DNA of 64,000 nt from Streptomyces sp. NBC_01335 (GCF_035953295.1 NZ_CP108370.1:6123001-6187000), one strand, 5' to 3'. Numbered from the stretch's first letter, positions 1 to 8,796 are shown. Numbers and translations are program-made. Notes: generated from the sequence alone by a model not told the origin.

Positions 1-285
1 ACGAGGCGAGCATGGTGAGTGAGCCGGGGAACGTGGCGCCGGCGCCGAGGCCGTTCAGCGCGGCGCCCGCCCAGAGGGTCTGCACGGTCGGCGCGAGTGC
101 CGCCACGGTCGAGCCGACGGCGACGAGGCCGGCTCCGGCGGAGATCAGCCGATTGCGGCCGAACAGGTCGCCGAGCGCGCCGAAGGTGAACCCGAAGCAG
201 ACCGCCGCGATCATGAACGCCGAGGTGAGCCAGGTCAATTGCGAGCCGTGGGTGCGCAGGTCTTCCTCGAGGAGTCCGTTGAGCG
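1..285 (-). pseudogene. MFS transporter remnant (N-terminal part), running off the left edge
   Basis: Read on the minus strand, this stretch gives the start of a drug-efflux type major facilitator protein: a PSLNGLLEEDL segment, then SQLTWLTSAFMI (end of helix 1 loop and helix 2) and the loop-2 signature GDLFGRNR, followed by two further hydrophobic segments. It is open to the left edge, so its 3' end is outside the window. The expected first transmembrane helix and a start codon are absent: homology stops near 285, exactly where a hydrolase tail begins on the other strand. I read it as a truncated, probably dead gene at a recombination junction. It could instead be a 5'-truncated but expressed gene. 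Confidence 0.6.
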
Positions 286-543
286 AGGGTGCAGTACGTG
301 CTGCGGGTCTACCCGTTCGCCACGACCTTTCTGCCGGGGCACCGGCTGGCCGTGGAGCTGTCCAACGACGAGCCGTTGGCGGACGAGCACAATGCGCTGC
401 TGCCGCCGGACGCGTTCCACCTGCCGGTGGGCCGCCCCGTCGCCCACAAGATCTACCGGGACGCGGCACACCCCTCCCGGCTGGTGCTGCCCTTCACGAC
501 GGCGAAGGCGGCGGAGGCCGAGGCGGGAGACACGCGTCGGTAA
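283..543 (+). pseudogene. C-terminal remnant of a CocE/NonD-family hydrolase
   Basis: About 85 codons encode the end of an X-Pro dipeptidyl-peptidase C-terminal (jelly-roll) domain as found in CocE-type serine esterases: YPFATTFLPGHRL, a SNDEPLADEHN segment and a closing RPVAHKIYRDAAHPSRL strand, ending at a TAA stop. The alpha/beta-hydrolase part and a real start are missing; an in-frame stop lies at 280-282, just upstream. The fragment begins where the opposing MFS remnant ends, so both were probably cut by the same rearrangement. No function is expected. Confidence 0.6.
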
Positions 544-585
544 GGGCGCGGGAAGGGGCACGGCGGCGCGCGGAGCCGGGTGAGA

Positions 586-1578
586 TCAGGTCGATTCACG
601 CACCACGAGTTCGTTCGGCATGATCACCGGCGTCGCGGGGCCGCCGTCGATCAGGCCGAGGAGCAGGTGGACGGCGGCGGTCGCCTGGTCGGCCATCGGG
701 CTGCGTACCGAGGTCAGGGCGGGGCTGGTGTAGGCCGCGGCTTCTATGTCGTCGAAGCCGATGACCGCCACGTCGTCGGGGACACGCCGGCCCGCCCGGT
801 GAAGGGTGCGCAGGGCTCCGATCGCCATCAGGTCGTTGGCCGCGAACACCGCGTCGAGGCCGGGGTCGTCCTCCAGGAGCTGCCGCATGGCTTCGGCGCC
901 TGAGGTTCTGGTGAAGTCGCCCAGTGCCACGATGGAGCGCCGGCCGGTGTCACGCAGCGTCCGACGGTAGCCGTCGAGGCGTTCGCGCGCTTCGTACAGT
1001 TCGAGGGGCCCGGTGATGGTGGCGATCCGGCGTCGCCCGCCCTCCAGGAGGTGACGCACGGCCAGTGCCGCTCCGCCGGCGTTGTCCAGCGCCACGTACG
1101 GAACGTCCTGGGCGGAGGTGCGGTTGAAGGACACGACGGGCAGGCCCTGCCGTGCCAGTGCGGCCGGCAGCGGATCCGTACCGTGCAGGGCGACCAGGAG
1201 TACGCCGTCCACGTGCCCGCCGGCGATGTACTGCACCACCCGGGTCCGGCTCGGGTCCGATTCCGCGAGCATGAGCACGAGCCGTTTGCCCGCTTTCTCC
1301 AGCTCCCTGCTGACGGCCCGCACCACGGCGGAGAAGAGGGGGTCGTCGGAGACGACTCCCTGAGGCGGGTCGGAGACCACGACGGCGACGGTGTCCGTGC
1401 GGCGGGTGACGAGGTTGCGTGCCGCCCCGTTGGGCACGTAGCCCAGTTCGTGGACGGCGCGCATGACGACGTCCCGGATCTGCGGGGCCACCGTCGTCTC
1501 GCCGTTGATGACACGGGAGACGCTCGACTTGGAGACGCCCGCCCGGGCGGCGACCACTTCGAGAGTGGGGCGTCTCAT
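586..1578 (-). CDS. LacI-family transcriptional regulator
   Basis: The 330-residue protein has the LacI layout. An N-terminal helix-turn-helix reads AARAGVSKSSVSRVINGE (about residues 10-27), a hinge follows (YVPNGAARNLVTRRT), and a periplasmic-binding-protein-like sensor domain fills about 60-330, including the characteristic FAANDLMAIGAL and VPDDVAVIGFDDIE segments. Such proteins repress sugar-utilisation genes until a sugar effector binds. It is transcribed away from the GH16 glucanase across a 362-nt gap, so local control of the glycan-degrading genes is plausible. The ATG at 1578 is placed directly before the HTH. Family assignment is sure; the effector is unknown. Confidence 0.93.
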   Translation of the reverse strand: MRRPTLEVVAARAGVSKSSVSRVINGETTVAPQIRDVVMRAVHELGYVPNGAARNLVTRRTDTVAVVVSDPPQGVVSDDPLFSAVVRAVSRELEKAGKRLVLMLAESDPSRTRVVQYIAGGHVDGVLLVALHGTDPLPAALARQGLPVVSFNRTSAQDVPYVALDNAGGAALAVRHLLEGGRRRIATITGPLELYEARERLDGYRRTLRDTGRRSIVALGDFTRTSGAEAMRQLLEDDPGLDAVFAANDLMAIGALRTLHRAGRRVPDDVAVIGFDDIEAAAYTSPALTSVRSPMADQATAAVHLLLGLIDGGPATPVIMPNELVVREST

Positions 1579-1940
1579 GCGGGGCCGCCCGCCGTGCCGC
1601 CGCCCGTGGCCCTGTCGCCGCCCGAGGCCCTGCGCGGGGCGGGTTTTCTCATCGGGGCGACCTCCGGCTCTGCGTCATGGCGATGTGAGCAGCGTATCCG
1701 CAGGCCGGAGTGGCAAGGGCAGGGTTCCGGCACGTTCCGCTCGGTGCCGCCCCCTCGTCCGCCGACGCGCCGGATGGCCCGTGAGAGACCGTTCCCTCAG
1801 CTCCTCCCAGGGGTGACGACGCTGTTTTTTCGAGGTGAGAGAAGTATTGACAGCCCTTACCCGCCGCTCCATCCTCCCTTCCAGGGAGCGCTCCCCGGCT
1901 TCCTTCTCCCTCTCCTTCCCCCCCACTTGAGGAGTCGCCC
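1579..1940. other. Divergent intergenic region between lacI-type gene and GH16 gene
   Basis: No gene is supported here. It must hold the divergent promoters. A TTGACA hexamer at 1847-1852 could be a -35 box for the glucanase gene, but the sequence 17 nt downstream (CATCCT) is a poor -10. A T-rich run (TTTTTT) lies at 1825-1830. I see no clear LacI palindrome. Confidence 0.4.
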
Positions 1941-3665
1941 GTGCACACGCTGCCGCGTCGCTTCGCCTTACTTCTGGCCCTCGTGGCCTCACTGGTCGCT
2001 TTCACCGCTCTCCCCGCCCCTTCCGCCCAGGCGGCGGAGGTACTGCTCTCGCAGGGAAAGCCCGCCACCGCTTCGAGCACCGAGGGTCCCTTCGTGGCGC
2101 AGAGCGTCGTCGACGGCGACCCCGGGACGCGCTGGTCCAGCGCCTTCGCGGACCCGCAGTGGATTCAGATCGACCTCGGGGCGAGTGCCGGGATCAGCCG
2201 GGTCGCCCTCAACTGGGAGGCCGCCTACGGCAAGGCGTTCAGGATCGAGGTGTCGAGCGACGCGGTGAGCTGGACCGTCGTCCACCAGACGACCACCGCC
2301 ACGGGCGGCATCCAGAACCTGGCCGTCTCCGGCACCGGCCGTTATGTGCGCATGTACGGGACGCAGCGCGCCACGCAGTACGGCTACTCGCTGTGGGAGT
2401 TCCAGGTCTACGGCACCGCCGGCACCGGCAACCCCGGCGGCGACACCGGCCGGCTCCTCTCCTACGGCAGGCCGGGCGCCGCTTCGTCCTCCCAGGCCGA
2501 CTCGAACTGCTGGGAGTGCACGCCGGCCAGGGCTTTCGACCGGGACCCGGCCTCCCGCTGGGCCACGAGCCCGACCACGGGATGGACCGACCCGGGCTGG
2601 ATCTCCGTCGATCTCGGCGCGACGGCACAGATCGACAAGGTGGTCCTGCAATGGGACCCCGCCTATGCCAAGTCCTTCCAGATCCAGGTCTCGCCGAACG
2701 GAGCCGACTGGACGCCGATCTACTCGACGACGTCCGGCACCGGCTTCAAGCAGACGCTCGCCGTCTCGGGCACCGGCCGTTACGTGCGCATGTACGGGAC
2801 GCAGCGCGCCACCCCTTACGGCTACTCGCTGTGGGAGTTCCAGGTGTACGGCACCGGCGGCGATCCGATACCGGCTCCGCCCCTGCCGAACGACCCCGCG
2901 AACCCGCCGCGGCTGGTGTGGAGCGACGAGTTCGACGGCGCGGCGGGCGGCAAGCCCGACGCGTCGAAGTGGAGGGCCGATCCGGGCGTCGGGTCCAACA
3001 ACGAGCTGGAGTACTACACCGATCACCGCAACGCCGCCCTGGACGGGGCGGGTCACCTGGTGATGGAAGCACGCAAGGAGACCACCGCCGGGTCCTCGTG
3101 CCCGCCCGACCCGCTGAGCGGCAGCACCACCTGTCAGTACACCTCGGCGCGGATGAACACCGGCGCGACCTTCCAGTTCACCTACGGGCGCGTCGAAGCG
3201 CGCGTCAAGGTTCCCAAGGGCAACGGTCTGTGGCCCGCGTTCTGGATGATGGGCGCCGACTTCCTGACGGGCCGCCCGTGGCCGTACAACGGCGAGGTCG
3301 ACATCATGGAGATCCTCGGCAAGGACGTGAAGACGGCGTACTCGACCGTCCACGCGCCCGCGTACAACGGCGGAGGTGGAATCGGCGCGCCGTACACCCT
3401 GCCCGGGAACGCCGACTTCTCCGACGACTACCACACCTGGGCCGCCGACTGGAACAGCCGAGGCATCACCTACAGCCTCGACGGCCGGACCGTCTTCACC
3501 CTCGACAAGGACCAGGTGGAGCAGACACGCGGGCCGTGGATCTTCGACCACCCGCACTACATGATCCTCAACCTGGCGGTCGGAGGCGACTGGCCGGGCC
3601 CGACGGACGCCAGTACCCCGTTCCCCGCCAAGATGCTCGTCGACTACGTGCGGATCTATCAGTAG
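1941..3665 (+). CDS. Secreted GH16-family beta-glucanase with two discoidin domains
   Basis: The 574-residue protein starts at GTG 1941 behind a GAGGAG ribosome site. A Sec signal peptide ends near AQAA (about residue 32). Two discoidin (F5/8 type C-like) domains follow (about 35-155 and 170-310), each ending in the same GRYVRMYGTQRAT...GYSLWEFQVYG strand, so they are internal duplicates. The C-terminal domain (about 320-574) is glycoside hydrolase family 16: the catalytic GEVDIMEILG motif places nucleophile E452, D454 and acid/base E457. GH16 enzymes of this type cut beta-1,3 or mixed-link glucans such as laminarin outside the cell; discoidin domains usually bind glycans. The LacI regulator is its likely controller. 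Exact substrate is not readable. Confidence 0.92.
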   Translation: MHTLPRRFALLLALVASLVAFTALPAPSAQAAEVLLSQGKPATASSTEGPFVAQSVVDGDPGTRWSSAFADPQWIQIDLGASAGISRVALNWEAAYGKAFRIEVSSDAVSWTVVHQTTTATGGIQNLAVSGTGRYVRMYGTQRATQYGYSLWEFQVYGTAGTGNPGGDTGRLLSYGRPGAASSSQADSNCWECTPARAFDRDPASRWATSPTTGWTDPGWISVDLGATAQIDKVVLQWDPAYAKSFQIQVSPNGADWTPIYSTTSGTGFKQTLAVSGTGRYVRMYGTQRATPYGYSLWEFQVYGTGGDPIPAPPLPNDPANPPRLVWSDEFDGAAGGKPDASKWRADPGVGSNNELEYYTDHRNAALDGAGHLVMEARKETTAGSSCPPDPLSGSTTCQYTSARMNTGATFQFTYGRVEARVKVPKGNGLWPAFWMMGADFLTGRPWPYNGEVDIMEILGKDVKTAYSTVHAPAYNGGGGIGAPYTLPGNADFSDDYHTWAADWNSRGITYSLDGRTVFTLDKDQVEQTRGPWIFDHPHYMILNLAVGGDWPGPTDASTPFPAKMLVDYVRIYQ

Positions 3666-3827
3666 TCGCCGTGCTCCGGCAGGAAGCAGGCCCTCACCCC
3701 AGGCCTGCACCCCCGGGCCTTCACTCCCGGCCTGGGGTGCAGGCCGTCACCCCCGGGCCCTCGGGACCGGGTCCGCACCTCCCAGGTCTTCACCCCCGTT
3801 CTTCCCTCCAGCCCGTGAGGAAGTGAC

Positions 3828-5201
3828 ATGCGCAGAACTCCCGTTCCTCTGTACACACTGTTGGCGAGCGCTCTGGTGGTCGTGCTGGCCGCCGCGTTGA
3901 GCCTGACCGTCTCGGCCCCTCAGGCACAGGCCGCGACGGTCACGGTCCAGGCCGAGTCCTACGCGGCCCAGTCGGGCGTCACCCTGGAGGCGACCGCGGA
4001 CACCGGCGGCGGGCAGAACGCCGCGTTCCTCGCCGACGGCGACTGGATGCGTTTCGACAACGTCGACCTCGGCGGAGCCGGCCGGCTGACGGTTTCGGTC
4101 CGGGCCGCTTCCGCCGTCGGCTCGGGCACGGTGGAGCTGCGTACCGCCGGACCGACCGGGCCGCTGCTCGCCGTCATACCGGTCTCCCCGACCGGCGGTT
4201 GGCAGAACTGGTCGACCCTGACCACCGAGGTCACCACGCATCCCACCGGCGCGCAGACGGTGTTCGCCGTGCTGCGTGGCACGACACCCGGCGACTTCGT
4301 CAACATCAACTGGTTCTCCTTCGCCGGTGAGGGGGACGGCGCGGCGGCCGGATGGGTCCCCGTCGACCAGGCCAAGTGGAACGCGCAACTGGCGCAGTTC
4401 CGCGCGATGACACCGGCCGCGGTGCCCGCGACCACGGTCCGGGTTCCGGAGTTCAACGCCACCTGCACCTACAGTCACTCCAAGCCGGACGATCCCATCG
4501 TTCTGCCGGGACTGCCCGGTGCGTCCCACATGCACAGCTTCTTCGGCAACAAGAGCACCGACGCGTTCTCCACTCCGGAGTCGTTGCTGGCCAGCACGCC
4601 GACCAGTTGCACCCCGGCCGCCGCCGACCTCTCGGCGTACTGGATTCCCACCCTCTACGAGGGCGACACGGCCGTCGAACCGGAGGGCATGATCGTCTAC
4701 TACGGTTCCCGGCTCACCGACCCGGCGGCGACCGTTCCCTTCCCGCAGGGATTCCGCATGATCGCGGGCAGCGCCAAGACGCAGACACCCACCCCGGCGG
4801 GATCACCCGGCCAGTTCTGGTGCGCCGGCCAGGGCGGCGAGACCGGACGCAGCTCCGACGGCAACTGGCCGGTATGCGCCCCCACGGCCCACCTCACCCA
4901 CCAACTGGTCTTCCCCGACTGCTGGGACGGCAAGAACCTCGACAGCCCCGACCACAAATCGCACGTGGCGTTCACGTACGACGGAAAATGCAGCGGCGCC
5001 TACCCCGTCGCCATCCCCAACCTCTCCTTCGTCACCAGTTACCCGACCAGCGGCGGCGCCGGCGGCTTCCGGCTGGCTTCGGGCATGGCATCGTCCATCC
5101 ACGGAGACTTCTTCAACGCCTGGGACAACGCCGCTCTCGGCCACCGCGTGAAGGACTGCATCAACCAGAAGGCCAAGTGCAACTCCGCCGGTACGTTCTG
5201 A
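3828..5201 (+). CDS. Secreted CBM6-like / DUF1996 protein
   Basis: The 457-residue protein has a Sec signal peptide (cleavage near AQAAT, about residue 36). A CBM6-like beta-sandwich follows (about 38-170; VQAESYAAQSG, DGDWMRFDNVDLGG, NWFSFAGEG). After a linker comes a DUF1996 domain (about 200-450) with the family's HMHSFFGN motif (H234, H236) and several conserved Trp/Cys positions. DUF1996 proteins are common secreted proteins of fungi and actinomycetes with no established reaction; the paired His suggest a metal or active site but this is inference. It lies 162 nt after the glucanase on the same strand, so it may share polysaccharide targets. The start follows a GAGGAAGTGAC ribosome site. 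Confidence 0.85.
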   Translation: MRRTPVPLYTLLASALVVVLAAALSLTVSAPQAQAATVTVQAESYAAQSGVTLEATADTGGGQNAAFLADGDWMRFDNVDLGGAGRLTVSVRAASAVGSGTVELRTAGPTGPLLAVIPVSPTGGWQNWSTLTTEVTTHPTGAQTVFAVLRGTTPGDFVNINWFSFAGEGDGAAAGWVPVDQAKWNAQLAQFRAMTPAAVPATTVRVPEFNATCTYSHSKPDDPIVLPGLPGASHMHSFFGNKSTDAFSTPESLLASTPTSCTPAAADLSAYWIPTLYEGDTAVEPEGMIVYYGSRLTDPAATVPFPQGFRMIAGSAKTQTPTPAGSPGQFWCAGQGGETGRSSDGNWPVCAPTAHLTHQLVFPDCWDGKNLDSPDHKSHVAFTYDGKCSGAYPVAIPNLSFVTSYPTSGGAGGFRLASGMASSIHGDFFNAWDNAALGHRVKDCINQKAKCNSAGTF

Positions 5202-5746
5202 CCCTGTGGTCGGCATGCGTCGTCGCCATGGCGCTGCCGGCTGTCGGCTGCACCGCGCAGCCGACGGCTGGAGCGTCGGCACCGGCGTTCAACGCCACCG
5301 ACAGCGCGTGGATCCTCCTGATGATCCCCATGGCCGAGCGTGCGCGGCTCCTGACCGATCTGGCGCCCTCCCGCACGGCGGACAGGGCCCTGGCCGCTTT
5401 GGCCGCGGACACCGGAGCGACACTGCGCGCCGACCTGAGCCGCTTGCGCGCGGTGCTGCGGCTCTCGGGCGTCCCCGACACCCATCCCCACGAGGGGCAC
5501 GACATGCCGGGCATGGTCAGCCTCGACACCCTTCGGAAGGCTTCCGACGCGAACGGCCAGGCGTTCGACCGGATTCTCACCGACGCGCTGCGCGCCCACT
5601 TCGCGCAGTCCGGGATGCTCTGTAGCAGCGAGCGGGCCCGAGGGGGCGCGGACCGGGCGAAGGACCTGGCCGCGGCCATCGCGAAGAGTACGGCCGTCGG
5701 GGCTTCCCGGCTGGACGAGCTGCGCGGGGCACAGCCACGGCTGTGA
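5177..5746 (+). CDS. DUF305-like lipoprotein with degenerate metal motif
   Basis: The reading frame overlaps the DUF1996 gene by 25 nt when started at GTG 5177. This start gives a lipoprotein signal (QLRRYVLTLW, hydrophobic stretch, lipobox PAVGC) and 189 residues. The body follows the two-repeat DUF305 pattern (DSAWILLMIPMAERARLL; then GHDMPGMVSLDTLRKAS, AFDRILTDALRAHFAQSGM). In ordinary DUF305 proteins both repeats carry paired His (M-I-x-H-H); here the first reads MIPMA and the second RAHFA, so the pairs are lost. The overlap suggests coupled translation with the DUF1996 protein, both acting outside the membrane. ATG 5228 is an alternative start but would break the signal peptide. Confidence 0.7.
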   Translation: MQLRRYVLTLWSACVVAMALPAVGCTAQPTAGASAPAFNATDSAWILLMIPMAERARLLTDLAPSRTADRALAALAADTGATLRADLSRLRAVLRLSGVPDTHPHEGHDMPGMVSLDTLRKASDANGQAFDRILTDALRAHFAQSGMLCSSERARGGADRAKDLAAAIAKSTAVGASRLDELRGAQPRL

Positions 5747-6250
5747 CGGCACCGGTCGACTGGGCCGTTTCCGCCACCGCCCGCCGGGAGAAGGTGTCCT
5801 GGCCGGCAGGTGGGGCCCGGTCGATCCGCCCGGCACGACGCCCTGCGCAGCAGGGGAGGGCAAACCGACGGACGTCCGTCGGCGTCGGAAGGCCCCGGCC
5901 CGTGAACACGGGCCGGGGCCTTCCGCGGTCCCTTCGACCCGGCGGTGCCGTCTGCCGGGCGGCGTCCGGCACGCACGCTCGCCGCGTTGTCGGATCGTCC
6001 TCGTACGCCCAGCACGAGGACGGTCCTCCGCTTTGCGATCGCACGCACCGGACGCCGTCCGGCCCGGCCTCCGGCCGAACAACGGCACGTTGACGACACA
6101 CCCTGGACCCGCGACGGCCCGACGTCGCCGTGGCCGACAGGATCCCGACGGCCCACCAGGAGTGCGCGGCCGTAATCGAGTCGGTGAAGAGCCCGCACGG
6201 CACGCCGGTGAAGAGCCCGCACGGCACGGTGCCTCGCGCACGGCGACCGG
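5747..6250. other. Intergenic region with terminator and a duplicated 24-mer
   Basis: About 500 nt lie between the convergent DUF305-like and padR-type genes. The region contains the strong hairpin at 5887-5924 and, near its right end, a 24-bp unit repeated twice in tandem (6182-6229; unit CGGTGAAGAGCCCGCACGGC plus four bases). No convincing gene is seen. Confidence 0.6.
5887..5924. terminator. Bidirectional terminator hairpin
   Basis: An 18-bp perfect inverted repeat (GGAAGGCCCCGGCCCGTG and its complement) is separated by only two bases. It lies between convergent genes, about 140 nt after the DUF305-like gene and beyond the 3' end of the padR-type gene. There is no U-tract, as is usual for Streptomyces terminators. 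Confidence 0.85.
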
Positions 6251-6820
6251 TCAGGCGCCGGCGGGCAGCGCCGGTGCCGGGGCGGGAGCCTCTTCCGCCG
6301 TGCGCTCCGAGGGGTCGAGGATCGCCGGCAGGTCGTCCATCCACGCGAGCACCGCTTCCTCGTACCGCAGGCCGAAGGCGAGGGTGGCGCCCAGGTGGGG
6401 GCCGCCCTCGGCGGTCGCGAGGCGGTCGCGGTAGTCGTCGTAGCGCTCCTGGTGGACGGTGCGGTGTTCCGCCACGAAGCGCATCAGGGTCTGCGTGTCG
6501 AGGTGGCCGCCGAAGATGATGGAGAGCAGCAGCGGGTAGCGGATCTGTTCCGTGCCCGGCGGCTGGAGTATCCAGTGGGCGAAGGCCTCACGGCCCTCGT
6601 CCGAGAGGTGGTAGCGGACGCGGGCGCGGGGGCCCGCGTCGCCGCCGGTGATGAGCCCGCGGTTCGCCAGCGCGGTCAGCTCGCGGTACACCTGGCTGCG
6701 AGTGAGCGTCCAGAAGGCGCCGACCGTCCTCTCGGCGACGGCCAGCAGCTCGTAACCGCTGGCCTCGCCGCTGTGCAGCAGGCCGAGGAGGGTGGCGGCG
6801 GTGGAGTTGAGGTTGTGCAT
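6251..6820 (-). CDS. PadR-family transcriptional regulator
   Basis: The 189-residue protein has a PadR winged helix at about residues 8-80 (LLGLLHSGEASGYEL, TRSQVYRELTALANRGLI, RVRYHLSDEGREAF) and a C-terminal helical dimerisation arm (about 95-170). PadR proteins are repressors released by small ligands and often guard efflux or antibiotic genes. ATG 6820 follows GGGAGAACC, so the longer upstream frame is rejected. It is transcribed away from the Pfa-type cluster across a 1.7-kb gap and could control it or itself; direct repeats lie just upstream of its start (6841-6900). Effector and targets are unknown. Confidence 0.9.
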   Translation of the reverse strand: MHNLNSTAATLLGLLHSGEASGYELLAVAERTVGAFWTLTRSQVYRELTALANRGLITGGDAGPRARVRYHLSDEGREAFAHWILQPPGTEQIRYPLLLSIIFGGHLDTQTLMRFVAEHRTVHQERYDDYRDRLATAEGGPHLGATLAFGLRYEEAVLAWMDDLPAILDPSERTAEEAPAPAPALPAGA

Positions 6821-6840
6821 TTCGGTTCTCCCTTGACACT

Positions 6841-6900
6841 CCTCAGTGGACGGTGCAATCTGGCGATCGACGATAGTCCACTGTGGTTGGTCCACTGTGG
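6841..6900. promoter_or_regulatory. Putative PadR operator: repeated GTCCACTGTGG sites
   Basis: GTCCACTGTGG occurs twice (6876-6886 and 6890-6900), and a near-complement CCTCAGTGGAC lies at 6841-6851 (10 of 11 matches to the reverse complement). The three sites cover the first 80 nt upstream of the padR-type start, the usual place for an autoregulatory operator. Confidence 0.5.
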
Positions 6901-8106
6901 CATGTTCAACGAGGCTGCGGAAGCCTCGACTTGGGCGAGGGTGGGAGCCGGGGGGCATGACGCGGTGCGGAGCGGGTTTCCGTGGCCCCGCCAAAGGGGG
7001 CGGCATCCATGGCGCTCGACACCCAGGGGGAGTGGACCGGACGGAGTGTTGTCGCCGGGAAACCGGTCGGCGCGGTCGGCCATGCCGACCGGTCGTCGTG
7101 CGGTGAACGACGGCCATCCGCACGGGGACCTGGTCGATCGGGCTGGTGAACCCCTTCTTTCTTTTGCCGAGTGGGCGGCCTGTCGAGCGGACGGCCTTTC
7201 GTCGGGAATTGCCGGTGAGAGCAGGAGTCGGGAATGTGCTTCGTGGTGACGGGGTATGAGGGCGGTCGCATGCGCGTGTAACTGGTGGGCCCGCCTTTTG
7301 GGCCTTTCCTCGCGTTGACGCATTTCCGGAGAAGGAGCGGTCCGGGCCGGTGCGCATGGATATGCGTGCCTGAACGGATGCCTCCTTCATTTGGCGTGCC
7401 CTTTGTCGGTTCTCTCTGTCGGTGCTCTCCGCGGCGACGGGTGATTTCCGCAGGAAATCCCCCTTCCGCTTCATTCTCGATTCGACCCGATTCGACCCGT
7501 GAAACGTCCCGGTCCGCGCACCGGCGGGGTGATGGACGGCGCTGCCGGTACGCGTACGGGACCGGTCGTGGCCACCGCGCGGACGACTTCCCGCACCGGC
7601 TCGTGAAGGCTGACCTCGACACCGTCCCGACGGTGGGACGGCCCGAGGACCGGCGCTGCCCCGGTGAGCCGGTGTGCGGCGCCGAGCGAGCGGCGCACTC
7701 CGGGACGGCGGCTCCGGGGCAGCCCGGGCGGAGGGGCGCGGGGTGGTGCCGTCCGTGGCGCTCCAGGTGGCCGGCGGCGGCACATCCATGTCGTTTCTGC
7801 TGGTCATGGGCGTGTGAACCGTCACCGCGCCGGTGCCGACCGTTGTTTCGTCCAGCTTCCACGGGCCCTTCCCGCGCGAGGTCCCGCTTCCCCGCGGTGT
7901 GACGGATCAGGCCGGCGGACCGTAGCCGGCTGAGTGTCCGGCACCCCTTCGCGGCGCCTCGTGTTCCCTCCCGCGGGTGCCGCACTCCCCGTGGCCGCGC
8001 GCCGTCCGCCCGCCGGCGGCCCGCCCCCGGAACGGTGTCGTGGCCTCCGTTCTCGTACGGGCATAAACCCTTGCCCGGGAGTCGGATGCCGCCTGTCGGT
8101 TTTCCC

Positions 8107-8200
8107 GGAATTTGTGATTCCAGAATGACGTCGGCGCGACTGCTCACGGGTAAACGTGAGCTGTCACACAAAGGAAACCCGGAGCCTCCATTTGTGGAGG
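8107..8200. promoter_or_regulatory. Cluster of three perfect short dyads upstream of the Pfa-type operon
   Basis: Three inverted repeats lie within 94 nt: GGAAT-N5-ATTCC (8107-8121), GCTCACG-N6-CGTGAGC (8142-8161) and CCTCCA-N4-TGGAGG (8185-8200). The middle one, with 7-bp arms and about 17-nt overall spacing between arm starts and ends, has the shape of a dimeric repressor site. No known consensus was matched. Confidence 0.4.
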
Positions 8201-8523
8201 GCGGGGCGGCCTCACGACTGGATTTGCGGAAATCGGCCATGCGGTGGCCGGAAAAAATCGTTGGGTTTGCGTCGGCCGTTCGGATACCTAAACTTAACGC
8301 AGTGCCCCTTGGCGGTGGCGTGATCCAGTCATATTGTTCTCGTGCCGCCACCGGGTCGGGGTTCGCCCCCTTGGTCGGTAATCGTTCCGGCGGGCGGAGC
8401 CCTATCCGCTTGGCCGTTCTGTGCCATTTCATGGTTTTCCCCCGGCGCCGCTGACGCGATGACGCGTGCGTGGTGCCGGCTCGACAGCTCGGGAACCAGC
8501 CCCGTTCACCGGAAGGAATCATC

Positions 8524-8796
8524 ATGCCCGCAGTGAGCACGCTCGAGGCGCAGCAGTGGCTGATCGAGAAGATCGCGCATCGCCTCGGCACCGAGCCCGC
8601 CGGGGTCTCACCCGAGATGTACTTCGACGAGATGGACCTGGACTCCACCGAGGCGCTGATCCTCGCAGGTGAGATAGAGAGCTGGCTGGGCTTCGAGCTG
8701 AGCACCACCACCCTCTGGTACCACCCGACCGTCAAGGACCTGGCCGCTCACCTCGCCGAGGAGAGTGACCAGCATGCGGCGGCCGCGCAAGCCTGA
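8524..8796 (+). CDS. Free-standing acyl carrier protein
   Basis: This 90-residue protein is a discrete ACP. The DLDSTEALIL motif carries the Ser that receives 4'-phosphopantetheine (S41); acidic helix II follows (AGEIESWLGFEL) and the PTVKDLAAHLA end is typical. ATG 8524 sits behind GGAAGGA; a longer GTG start is less likely. Its stop lies inside the start of the thioesterase gene, so the two are translationally linked. It is the first gene of the Pfa-type operon. Canonical PUFA synthases use only tandem in-protein ACPs, so an extra ACP suggests a loading or off-loading role, or carriage of a second building block. Confidence 0.92.
   Translation: MPAVSTLEAQQWLIEKIAHRLGTEPAGVSPEMYFDEMDLDSTEALILAGEIESWLGFELSTTTLWYHPTVKDLAAHLAEESDQHAAAAQA

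Larger units (their letters stand above)
6821..8523. other. 1.7-kb gene-free region upstream of the Pfa-type operon
   Basis: This is the longest stretch without a supported gene. Its codon pattern and composition are less GC-rich than the surroundings, and short frames within it (for example 8035-8454) have no recognisable domains and irregular third-position GC. It holds the PadR-type repeats on the left, a group of dyads at 8107-8200 and a possible promoter (TTGCGT 8267-8272, 16 nt, TAAACT 8289-8294) ahead of the ACP gene. A long untranslated leader or an unrecognised small RNA is possible, but I see nothing specific. Confidence 0.5.

Noticed and set aside
6821..7825. Upstream extension of the padR frame on the minus strand
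   Set aside because: Arg/Pro-rich with no homology; ATG 6820 has a good ribosome site and starts directly before the PadR domain.
8035..8454. 139-codon + frame before the ACP gene
   Set aside because: No ribosome site, no domain and irregular codon use; it crosses the dyads and probable promoter.
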